A stretch of 64,000 nt of DNA from assembly GCF_023278565.1 (NCBI RefSeq), contig NC_064677.1, positions 1,488,001 to 1,552,000 on the forward strand. Direction: 5' to 3'. Origin of the DNA: Colletotrichum lupini (lineage: Eukaryota > Ascomycota > Sordariomycetes > Glomerellales > Glomerellaceae). A program made the translations under genes and the position numbers. Shown here piece after piece: positions 54,060 to 64,000 of this stretch. The first letter of the stretch is position 1. Every line of letters starts with the position of its first letter. The notes under the pieces are model-generated. The model saw nothing but the letters and a program-made list of their open reading frames with translations. It ran no database searches and was not told the origin of the DNA.

Positions 54060-55026
54060 ATGTCAATTCGACAGACTTTCCCTTCCCCAGATCCGAGGTT
54101 TTACAAGTTTCGCGGAGGAAGGGAGAATCGCGACAAGGATGGCCAAGCCATGGTAAGGGTGGAGGAGCTTTTCACCTCCATGTTCAGGTGCGAACAGTCA
54201 GGCATCACATACGCTGCGGGATCCTGGGGTTATACGGGTAAGTGCTCACGACTTTTCATGCCCACCCATCCTAACCTTTTCGATTATCGATGACGCTGGC
54301 GGCTGACTTATTGGGACAGTCCTGCGCACTGCATACTCAGAAGAGTCCAACACTCTCTGGCCGATCGCGATGGACAAACTCAATCGATGGGTTACTCAGT
54401 ACTTCATCCACGCTAACCGTCTCGTGATGAACAAGCCCGACGGTGAGGTCAACGAGGAACTTGCACGCCGGTTCATTCTCGAGGTCGTCGAGGACAAGGA
54501 ATCTGAGAAGCTCAAGGTTCCTGACCTTTCCATCGCAAGCCAAGAGACCGTCCAGACACTCACGCAGGTATTTGAGGAGTGGCGTCGCGGTGCAATTGGT
54601 GACATCAGTTCCGGCCTAGGAGAAAGCCCAAGATTCTGCGACTTTCTCGTTATCGACGAGGCCTCCGTGCGATCTCTCGCTGCCCTTCCCGACGACCTGC
54701 CGTCGACAGAACTCGTGCCTCGCGCAGAGAGAAGGGTAAGTCGTATCTGTTCAATATTTTTGTCAATATCCGCTGGGCTGACAAACTATTAGGCCCGCAA
54801 CCATATCTGGGCCGGTGTCCACGTTTGGCTCGTCGACTCGCTAGCAGTGCGACGGTTCAGCGGCACTGAAGATGAAGATAACTACGACGGCTGGATGAGG
54901 CTTAGCCCGCATGACCTAGCGGATGCATGGTTCGAGAAGGTTGAAAGATCCTCCAGCGAGAATTGGACCTTCGAACGCGTCGATATACCCGAAGGGTCAG
55001 GGGAGAAGTGGTATACTCAGCGGTAG
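54060..55026 (+). CDS. Hypothetical protein, three exons
   Basis: Exons 54060-54237, 54320-54735 and 54793-55026 have consistent phases and give 275 residues. Introns run GTAAGT to ACAG and GTAAGT to TTAG. I recognise no family. The protein is soluble and acidic, starting MSIRQTFPSPDPRFYKFRGG. It contains WPIAMDKLNRWVTQYFIHAN, FCDFLVIDEASVRSLAALP and HIWAGVHVWLVDSLAVRRF, and ends in FERVDIPEGSGEKWY. No signal peptide or membrane segment is present. Its neighbours are a CAP protein upstream and the chitinase on the opposite strand, converging with about 280 bases between stop codons. Confidence 0.7.
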
Positions 55027-55303
55027 CAGGCCTAGTGAAGCTGAATGGCAACTCGACGAAAGTTTATTCCACCACGTCAATGAATAGCACGCCCAGGCGC
55101 CCTTTAAAGCTTTACAACGGGTATAGGAAATACATTTTTACATCATTCGAATGAAGATATTCTTAAGTTGTTACAACCCGGTCCTGCGTATGTTTCCGCT
55201 GAATATGAGCCACCTTTCTTCCTGGATGATAGATTGAATGCGGGAGTAATTTTTGTCGTGTATGAAAGCAGCTCTGGAGCATGCAAGCCACTCTACTGCA
55301 GGT

Positions 55304-58300
55304 TCAAGGAAAGAATCCCGTGGTATCAATATCTGGAAGGCTGTTGAAGGCATTCACCAAGTTCTGGCGTATGGAATTGTCAACAGCGTTGCCAGTAACA
55401 GCAGGGTTGCGAGCCAACTCGGGGAGCCATTGGTTGCCGACTTCCTGAGTGACGTCCCTCATCTTCTCAAGTGTAGTTTTGAACCATTCATCAAAATGGT
55501 TTACTGCGTTCGGGCTGGCACCGCCGTGAGTACTCGCGTAATGCTGCTCTGCAATCCGGAGCAGGTCGCGGAAATCATTGACGACCTTTTTGAGCTTGTC
55601 GTGAAATCCTGGACGCAAATGGTATCGGTAGACGGAAAGGACCTGCGTCAAACATGGTCATTAGTACCCACGGTCCATGCAGATGACCTTTATTGATTTG
55701 ATGGAAACCTCACCTTTTTGATCTGGTCCAGCGCGTCTTTCGGACAATTTCCATACACAAGATTCTCCATCTTCGTGGGGGAAACGAGGTCGTCTCTGAG
55801 TGTCCATAACTATAAATCGACCATCAGTCATTATTCCGGCTAGAACGTGGGAGTATGTGAACAGTCAGTCTCACCTTCTCCTTAAGCAAATTCGCGTCTT
55901 TGATCATCAAGGTCATCACCCCACGATTCGTCTTACTGCCCAGCGTATTCATCAACATGTTCTGAATCGTTTGACCTGCCGCGTTGGTCTGCTGTAGCGA
56001 CACAGTGAAGAAGTCAAAAGGTACAGCATATCTAGATTCACCGACATCGGCAGCAAGTCGCCCAAAAAGCGCATCATCTCCCCAAATGGATGTCATCTTG
56101 CGTTCAAAGGGGTGATCGTCTGCAAAGCAAGCGAGGCCGAAGTCAGCTCGTGTAGTCGAAATGTACAGAAACACAACTTACTCTCGTATCCCTTGATCAT
56201 CGGACCCGTGGGCCCATTGGGAAGGAGATCGATGACGATTGGATCAAAGTTGGCACAATTTGGGTCGTATGTCCAAGCATCGGCAAAATGTGTTCTCTCT
56301 GTGTTCACGTTCAAGTCGCCAGGGGAGGGATACTGTTCCGAATTTTAGTATGGCCAAAAACATCATGGGGCCCAGGACTTCAACATACGGATGGTGCGTT
56401 CCAAGGCAAACTCGCTTGGGCGCGTGTAAAAGGGTCGACAGCAATCCAAGGATAAGGCTTCTTTTCGCCTCTCTTCTGCAGAGCTGTCGTCTCGCCGTCC
56501 TTGCTCCAGTTGATGCAAGTATCGTCGTCCTCAGCGCAGCAATCATCTCTAGTGCAGGCACAGGTAATGGTGCAGGTACCATCGCCATCACCATCACCTC
56601 CTTTGATGGCAGCATTGATGCTTCCTAAGTTGCATACGACGTATCGGGGCCATTGGGTGCCCAATTGGAGATAGTAGTCGTACCCTTGAGCCTGCTGGTA
56701 GTCGTGAAGATTGGCGTAGGACAGACTATTGAACTCAGAGTACGAGAGCATTGTGTTGTTCCAGATGCCTTTTGTCGACTCTCGCGGTGTTCCCATGAAG
56801 AGCTCCGAAACCATCTTCTCCATGTACTGCTCTGTCGCGAAACTCTGGATATCGCCAATACCCCAAATCTGACGGCTAACAAGCGTGCCTGGAGAGCAGA
56901 GGTAGTGTTAGTAACATACATCGCGCTACGTGGACAGGTTTATATGCTCAACAGACCATTCGAATAGGAGGCAGATTGCTCATCTCGAGCCTTGAGCGGG
57001 TTTCCGAAAAAGATGTTACTTGAACAGACAGGATTCGACATGAACACTGGTGGAAAGCAACGTGGATCAGCAGCTAATTTCCTGGTCGCTTCAAAATCAC
57101 TCACACTTGATGTGACTCTCAAAGTATTCGTCCTCGCTGTTTTCATACCGAGTGGTTGAGGTCGTCCAACCAGGCTTACAACACCTTGCCCTAGCACCAC
57201 CGCCTGAGCATCCCGTGTGCTCCATGGCAACCATGGTAAGGCCACCAGAGCATGACGGGTCGCAGAACTTCAAGCCTGTGTCTTCATCTGTCCACTGTTT
57301 CAATAATTAGCTCGGTGTGATTAGTCAAAGCTCCCGTCACTCGGAGAATGATACACCATCACCCAACGCTTGGCCTCCAAAGCCGGACTGGGTGACTTAC
57401 ATCTGTCATGCCTTGCCATTCACAGTCCTTCCACTTTTTGTCTTCTTCAGGTTGATCGCAGCAGTACTTATTCTTCTTTGAATCTTCCATACCTCCCTTG
57501 TACCAGGCTCCCCAGCACATTGCATCACCACTACCGTCACCGGAGAACGCGATGACGTCGGAACCGCAGGTAGCCTTTTCGCAACTTGGCCAGGTGCTCG
57601 AAGCAATCTTTGCACTCCAGTCACATTGAGAATATAGCTTCATGTTGTCAGTTTCCACTGAGCAACAAGCTGCTTGATAACTCCTGATTGGCGAGAAGCC
57701 TCCACCCTGGGTGTGGCAGTACTCGTTGTTGCTGCCGATTTCCTTATAGCCGCTGGGGCAGGATTTACCACCTAAGAGACGAGCGTCAGATAACTTAACC
57801 GTCAACAGGGAAAGTAGCATACTTACTATCGCAGTCGCCATTGTTGTGTTTATACCACCCGCAAGTTGGCTTGTTGCCGGGAGGACAGCATAACTTACTA
57901 TCAAGCAATGTCAGTCCGAACGCTTCAATGCAAATTCAGCAACTCACTGTTCTCCACGGCCACCGCAGCCTGCCCCATTGACCATGTACTCGTTCTTCCC
58001 TGCACCTGGGCCACTTCGCATCATACGAGTCCAGTCTGAAGGGCAATTTTCTTCGCAATTGGTCCATCGACATTGTTTGTGCTCCTCAACATCGGTGACA
58101 TAACCGTCGTCTTCTTCCGTAGCCATCTCAGAAGTGAATAGTCTAGGAGCGACGCGAGACAGAGCCATCGAGTATTTTCCTGCTCTGGTGTCGTGTGAGA
58201 TGGCCCAAACCATGACACCGCCGAGGCATAGACTGCGAGCGTAGTCCGCTTTGAGACGAAGAGTCTCCTCATCGTCGAAGGTGAGCCAGTTGTTGCCGCC

Positions 58301-59901
58301 CCAGGTGACAATCTTAACGGCAGCATCTTTGTTCAGTGTTGCCTTGGCCCCCTGCTCAGAAACGAGCTGTTCAATCTCTGAGTTTAGGGCGACGCCAACT
58401 TCGGCGCTGCAGGCTTGAGCGTACGTTCCCGACTCGTATGTACACCCGGGAGACATGCAGGAAAAACTGCTAGCGATGAAACCGCGTCCATAGAAGGCGA
58501 GGCCTAGCGTGACTTTGTCCTTGTCTACACCATTGCGCCAGAGGAGATCAAGACCCCCCTTGATCTCAGTCAGGTTCGTATGGCTGTTCAAGTATGGTCC
58601 AACACTGTTCCAGCCGACATTAGCCATTGTACTGCGCAATCATAGTCCGATGACAAATGGCGCCTTTGGAGAAGACACTCACAACTCGTTCGGCTTATCC
58701 CATACACCATGGAAGTCATAGGTCATCATGTTGAAGAAGTCCACGTGCGGGGAGAGAGCCTTGAGATCAAAATGCTGGAGATACCCTGAGGAAGATGGTT
58801 AGACATCGTTGGCAAAGTGGAGAGGGCTCAAGGTCAGCTCACAATAAGAGGCCGGAAGAGTGTGCTAACTTCGTATTTCTTCAAAGCTGCTTTCAGACTT
58901 TTCATGAATTTCGGAAAGTTGGCAAAGTCCTCAGGTCGTCCGCTTCGATCGTCGGCCTCGGGATATTCCCAATCAAGATCAATGCCATCCTGCAAAGTAG
59001 CATCGATGTTAATGAAATGCTCTGTTGTATGCGCCATATTGGCACAGTGTTTTCACTTACCAAGTCATAGGTTTCCAACATCTTGATCGTGGAATCGAAG
59101 AACTTCTTCTGGGCACTAGCAGACCTCGCAATATCCGAGAAAGTCGTCGCAGTTGGACCTGGGTCATTGAATGTCCAACCGCCAACAGCAATCAGAACTT
59201 TGAGATTGGGGTCCTTGGCTTTGAGAGCAGAGACTCGCTTGTACATCTCGAGGTCTTCCTTCTTGGCAGGCACAATCTCAAAAGTCGTGGGATTGATGCT
59301 GGCAAAGGCAATGTTGATGTGAGAATAAACGCCACGAGGAATTTGCTCTGGGTAGAAGCGGTTGCAAGATCGCGAGGCAGACCATGTCTCATAGTATCCC
59401 ACGACACGCTTGAACTTGCTACTCTTGTCGACGGTACAGCTAGGCCTGCTGACCTTCTTGTTACCGCAGAACTCTTCAGTGGTTCCGCAGAAACCGTGTT
59501 TTGAGCAGCAAACCTTTGATAAAGCACGTGGTCAGTGGATAACTGTTTGGTATCAAAAAGACTACACTCACGTTCAGCGGGCATGTTGTCTTGTTGACGT
59601 AGTCTTTGCCAAAGCCACCAGGGTCGCATTCTGCTTTGCGATCGCAGTTGTTAGTGCAGACGGATTTGCTGCAGTCTGAACTGTGTATCAGTACTCAGTA
59701 ATCCGGTGAAGAAGCAGACACGTTGGGTCTGTGCTTACAATCAGCTCCGAAACCACAGAAGCCGAATTTACTGCAACATCCGACCTTGCATGGTAGAGAT
59801 GCGCTACACTCGGTACCCTCCTGAGCGTTGGTACTTGCGAGCAGGCATGAAAGGAAGATTAGAAGAATTAGAGAGAAGAAACTCCTCGAAGACATCATCA
59901 T
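55304..59901 (-). CDS. Large secreted GH18 chitinase, killer-toxin-alpha-like
   Basis: A long gene with about ten short introns. The start at 59901 gives a signal peptide (MMMSSRSFFSLILLIFLSC, ending ASTNAQ); an upstream Met would precede a basic stretch. Two hevein-type chitin-binding modules follow (CCSKFGFCGFGADC, CCSKHGFCGTTEEFCG). The GH18 barrel has VGYYETWSASRSC, VLIAVGGWTFND, the catalytic DGIDLDWEYPE, FFNMMTYDFHG and VMVWAISHDTRAGKYSMALS. Beyond the barrel are Cys-rich modules (about 57400-58080, CCPPGNKPTCGWY, CCSVET, CCDQPEED), an acidic/Cys block near 56500 and a helical end to 55304. This layout matches fungal class V, subgroup C chitinases related to the Kluyveromyces zymocin alpha subunit. 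They act on cell-wall chitin, often against other fungi. LysM repeats, common in the group, are not evident. First exon 59901-59739, second from 59675; the others are approximate. Confidence 0.85.
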
Positions 59902-61113
59902 GCCCAATCTGCTCGATCGAGACGGTCGAGACCTGATTAGTTGAGTATAGAACTTGGAAAGACAGAGCGCAAAAGCGAAGAAGTACACTCTCAACAGGAA
60001 GTAGGCCAGTGTAATATTTCAGCGGTCGAGGGCACCACACCCATACGATACTCGGCCCCTTGGTCCATCAGATGTCATACCCTTGATAGTCCGAGATAGA
60101 CTCGATAACTTCATATGCAGTCTTCAGGGGCCCGCGGAAGAGTGGGAGTGCATCGGAACGGGCGACATCACCGTTTTCGCCACTGCGAATAGCTTCCTCT
60201 GCTCATTCTCGCGGTGTTGCGTGACTCGAACTCAATCTTCGGAGATTGGCTGACGGACTTTGATCGAAACTGGAAGACGAGGTGCATCAGGCATAGTCCA
60301 CAATCACGCGGTGCTTCCTTCAAGCAGTACCTATGGCGAGCCAGGAAAGTCTATAATCTTGCTTGAGTATGCGGGTGCCTGAACGAAGCGTGTCCACCCT
60401 CTTTGATACTTGCATCACAGGAGATCCAACGGCAATGAAGGGTCAGCTCATTAAGTATATTACTGGTCAGAATGTACGAACAATCACGGGAGCAAGTGAA
60501 AGTCCGAAGAAATCAGGGTTCAGGACCCTGAATAGCGCGCCCCATTATCCAGGATGGCAATCCGTCAACCGTGATATGCCCCATGCTCATCAACTCGCCA
60601 AGGTCGATGATTTGTGAGAGGAATTCTTTCTTCAGTCGAGACATAAGCTTGTTTCCTCGCGAGCCGGCTTGGCTATCCCGGAGCGGACCGACCGACCTCA
60701 AAGAGGAGAGATTGCCGGCTGTACCTTGCAGACCGGGTCAAGTGCGATGCAACCCATGCATGCGCGTTCGATTTGGCATTTCGTCGCCTGATGACTGTCG
60801 ATGGTTGTATCCTTGACGGTGTGTCTCCGCCTCTTTCCGGAATCCAGCACTCCGTATAAGATATTTCTCTCTCAAAATGGCTGCCTAGCGGCCGCTGCGA
60901 GGACATATTTGCCACGACCCACCATTTTCCATCGGAGAGGACTCCGGAAGCCCTTGCATTAGTGCTGATTGCCCATCAGGACCTGCAGGAAATTATGGTA
61001 TTCTAAACTTCTTCATTTACACAGGAATGTGGTCAATCGGAAGAATGAACTCATTAGGACTAGAGATAGGTATAGAGAGTGGACGTCTGGGCTTCCTATT
61101 AAGCATAGCCAAC
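59902..61113. other. Intergenic region between the chitinase and the transposon
   Basis: Holds the chitinase promoter. Open frames are short and unsupported. The base composition is normal until about 61,060, then changes abruptly. Confidence 0.5.
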
Positions 61114-61396
61114 TGTTAGTATCCCTATTATAGGGTAGTTGGTTCGAACCGTAGTTAACGAAGAGATCAATTAAACTATATAAATATCTACGTAATAGGT
61201 GTAAAAAGGAGGTTCTAACCGTAGGTTAGGCTAGCTACGATAATTATAAATAGGGCCCCTAATTAGCCCCTACGTAGTTAGCCGTATACCGCAGTTAAAT
61301 TAAATTTCTAATTTAATACTAACTTTCTTTTTCTTTTATTAATTTAGCCGCTACGGTTAGAGGTATAATTTAACCTCGGGCCCGTTTACTAAGTCG
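61114..61396 (-). repeat. Presumed 3' LTR of the copia element
   Basis: It begins (plus strand) with TGTTAGTATCC, where the unmutated flank meets the AT-rich block, and ends just before the polypurine tract. CCAAC precedes it and could be a target-site duplication. The partner LTR is outside the window, so the ends are inferred. Confidence 0.4.
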
Positions 61397-64000
61397 TCTC
61401 CTTTTCCCCCTTTTCTTTACTCTTTTTATATAACCTATCCCTCTATTTATATAATAACTTTTTTATTACTTACGAATTACTCTAATCCCTTATTTAGTAT
61501 TATTTTTATAAAAGCGTCTGCGAGGTTATTTTTATTATTAATTTAACGGATCTCGAGTATCTTGCGCTTTTCGTATAATTACCTAAGGGCTATAATATCG
61601 ATTACAAGCCTCTTTTCCTTTATTATTCCTAATTTAATAAGGTATTTATATAATAAATAGGAATTAATATAAATAACTATTAAAATAAGTAAAAAGCTAA
61701 TTTAATTAATAATCTTCCTTAGTATTATTAAAATCGCGTAAGAGAGGTTAATGCTATTAACTATACCATAGACCTCTAATATTAATATACTTCTCGTTAC
61801 CCACTTACTTTTAATTAACGAGTAGTAAATTATATTACTATATATAATAAATTCGCTCTTACCTATACTCTCGTTAGCTAGGATAATAATATACCCTAAT
61901 TACGAAATAAGGTTATTATTATTCGTAAATAACCTATTAATAAAGACGTAAAGCTTACTAATTATAAAGTCGATTAAGTAATAGACGAGACCTCGATCGA
62001 GATTCGTTTATTACTACTTAAGCTACTTATTAAATACCTCGACGTCCCGTTTAGTTAGATCTATAGCTTACGCTATTTTAATATAGTTAAATATTACCTT
62101 AGGCTAATAAATACTTATAATATATACCCCTCGCGCGAGCTTAGCCTTATACTACTTTTTAATATTAGTTATATTTAGATTAACGAAGTTAATCTTCTCG
62201 CCCTACCCCTTTTACTAAAAAACGACGGTTTCCCTTTTAATTATAAAAATCCTACTATTAAATACTAAGAGGGTATTTATTATAAAGACCTCTTTTAGCT
62301 TTGCTATAAAGCCCGCTTTTTAAAGCTCCTTATCCTTCTTTTTTATAAAATTAATATTAAATAAGCCTAATATATTATCGGTTTATATTCTAATAATCCT
62401 AAATTAGTCGCCTTTATACTCCGTAACTAATAAGTACGGGTCGTATATAGAGGTAACTATTAATAGTTAATTAATATAAAAATCGTAATAAGTAGCTTAT
62501 TAATAAGTACCCGATTCTATGAGCTTATATAGTAGCTTAAGTACTTTAATAATCGTACTTTCTAAGTACTTACTAGCTATTTCCTTTAGTAAATAAGCTA
62601 GGATTTTCCTTATAAGCCCTATGGCTAATTAAGTATAGGCTTAGGTAATATTACGGCTCTAAGTCTTATATCCCTTCTTCTATAGCGATATTATTAGTAT
62701 TATTATTAATCGTTAGCTATAGCGCTATATAATAAGCGATTATATAAGTAGCGTTGCCTTTTTAACATCGCCGTACCCCTAAATTACGTATTTAAACTTC
62801 TTATATAGCTAGGGTATTCCTTTCCTTTTAATTTTATAAACTATTTATAATTTAAATATACGAAGGTTTATATATTTTTCTAAGTCGTATAGGATAAATC
62901 AATAGACCCCTCGATCGTAAAGAGTATCTATTTTAATAAGATTTAATCCCTTATACGGCTTTTTAATAATTATAATTACGCCTTCTTTACGTAGTTTAAC
63001 TACTAGTTCGAAATCGGCTTTCTTTTTTACTATATAAAAGGTATTAATTACCTCGTCGCTAGTAATAAATTACTACGTTAAGGCTTACCGTCGTGGTTTT
63101 TTACGACGTCTCGCTAGTAGTATTAGTACCCGTTTAGTAATTTCCTCTTCCTCGTCGTTTATTAATATTACTATAACGATTTTATTAAGGATAATTTCCT
63201 ATACCTCTACTACGGGTTATATAGTTTCCCCTAGCTCTTCTTCTTTTTATAAGTTAGAAATTACCTCGTTAGGATCTATATAATACGGTCTAACTACCGT
63301 AATTAATACTTTAAGTAGCTAGTTACGATCTCTCGTAACTATATAAAAGCGCTTATTAACGGAAATTAACTTATATAGCCTAGCCTATTATTAGGTGATT
63401 TCGCACTATATTTATATATCCGAATTTAGTAATATATTTAGATTTTCCCCTATATCGGGCTTATTACGCATAATAATTACCTCGTTAACTTACCTTTTTA
63501 TACTTACTTCGCGTAGTACCCGTATTACTTTTTTAATTACTCGGGCTCGTTAGCTTATACTTAGTAATAATAACGAGGCTAAGGTCGTTCTTAAATATAC
63601 TCTAAATACTAATAGTATTAATATAAGTCCGTTAGGCCTTATAATATCGTTATAGTATTTAAGTACTATCTAGAGGTATTCGTCGTTAGTAAAATCCGGA
63701 TTTTCCTTTTTAATAATTCTAAACGCCCTTTTTAATTATTAGTATACCCTCTCTACCTTTTTAATACTATAGTGCGCTTTAATAAGTACGACTTTTAGCT
63801 ATATACCATAGGCCGTCGTATTATCCCTAAATTCTACTAACTTAAAGCTAGTATTAGCGTCGGTTTTAATACCGTTTAGCAGTCCTTAGTATATATTAAT
63901 TTAGCTTTTTCGTAGGGCTACTTATACTATTTTTATTTATAAATCCTAGAGGAATTACCTTACTTAAAAAGATATAGCTACGTCGATTATATATAATACT
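61114..64000 (-). mobile_element. RIP-mutated copia (Ty1) LTR retrotransposon, 5' part outside the window
   Basis: Base composition drops abruptly to AT-rich, with CpA and TpG almost absent while TpA and CpG persist: the RIP signature. Read on the minus strand, degenerate copia polyprotein is visible. Integrase lies at about 63550-63850 (EFRDNTTAYGI, PNGLILILLVFR), reverse transcriptase remnants span the middle, RNase H is at about 61750-61830 (SKWVTRSILILEVYGIVNS) and its closing block EIR-INNKNN-ADAF near 61510-61555. The order integrase before RT/RNase H makes it copia, not gypsy. Stops are everywhere, so it is inactive. A pyrimidine tract at about 61397-61420 is the polypurine tract of the minus strand, and the presumed 3' LTR lies between it and 61114. 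Confidence 0.88.

Noticed and set aside
61138..61150. GGTTCGAACC, resembling a tRNA B-box
   Set aside because: It lies inside the presumed LTR and no cloverleaf can be built around it.
951..64000. CRISPR arrays, prokaryotic operons or ribosome-binding sites
   Set aside because: Spliceosomal introns and nuclear tRNA introns show a eukaryotic genome; no regularly spaced repeats were seen.

Overview
The window is nuclear DNA of a filamentous ascomycete, most likely a Sordariomycete (inference). Genes are monocistronic and lie on both strands. Introns are short, with GTAAGT/GTATGT donors, CTNAC-like branch points and AG acceptors. Many products are typical of mould secretomes and accessory genomes. 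Four nuclear tRNA genes are present, three of them with an intron just 3' of the anticodon. The right end is an AT-rich, CpA/TpG-depleted copia retrotransposon, the signature of repeat-induced point mutation (RIP).

Layout. 1-9.1 kb holds an AhpD/CMD-like protein cut by the left edge, a large kinase/NB-ARC/TPR NLR-type protein (minus strand), a small unresolved divergent gene and a CorA-like two-helix membrane protein. 9.6-18 kb holds a cytochrome P450, tRNA-Asn, an intronless GH2 beta-glucuronidase, a second CMD-like protein and a small secreted protein. 18-26 kb is gene-poor, with only a LaeA-like methyltransferase (apparent frameshift) and tRNA-Leu. 26-38 kb holds an MFS sugar transporter whose last intron is a huge poly-C tract, a multi-pass membrane protein with an in-frame TGA before a conserved-looking tail, tRNA-Gln, a secreted BBE-type FAD oxidase, an ICL/PEP-mutase family enzyme and a secreted SMP-30-like propeller. 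38-53 kb holds a secreted protein of unknown function, a PLAC8 protein, a secreted choice-of-anchor-B/LVIVD protein, tRNA-Ser, a GNAT acetyltransferase, a spherulin-4-like protein and an FAD monooxygenase. 53-61 kb holds a CAP/PR-1-like secreted protein, an unknown three-exon protein and a very large secreted GH18 chitinase of the killer-toxin-alpha-like group. 61.1-64 kb is the RIP-mutated copia element, which runs off the right edge.

How the genes fit together. This looks like an accessory, environment-facing region rather than one pathway. Secreted and cell-wall-active proteins (chitinase, CAP, spherulin, BBE oxidase, propeller, small secreted protein) sit with sugar uptake and glucuronide hydrolysis, and with an NLR-like self/non-self sensor. 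The P450, FAD monooxygenase, LaeA-like methyltransferase and transporter are spread over 40 kb among unrelated genes, so I do not call a biosynthetic cluster. The items most worth checking are the poly-C intron, the in-frame stop, the methyltransferase frameshift with its 18-nt micro-exon, the NLR architecture, and the chitinase next to a RIPed transposon.
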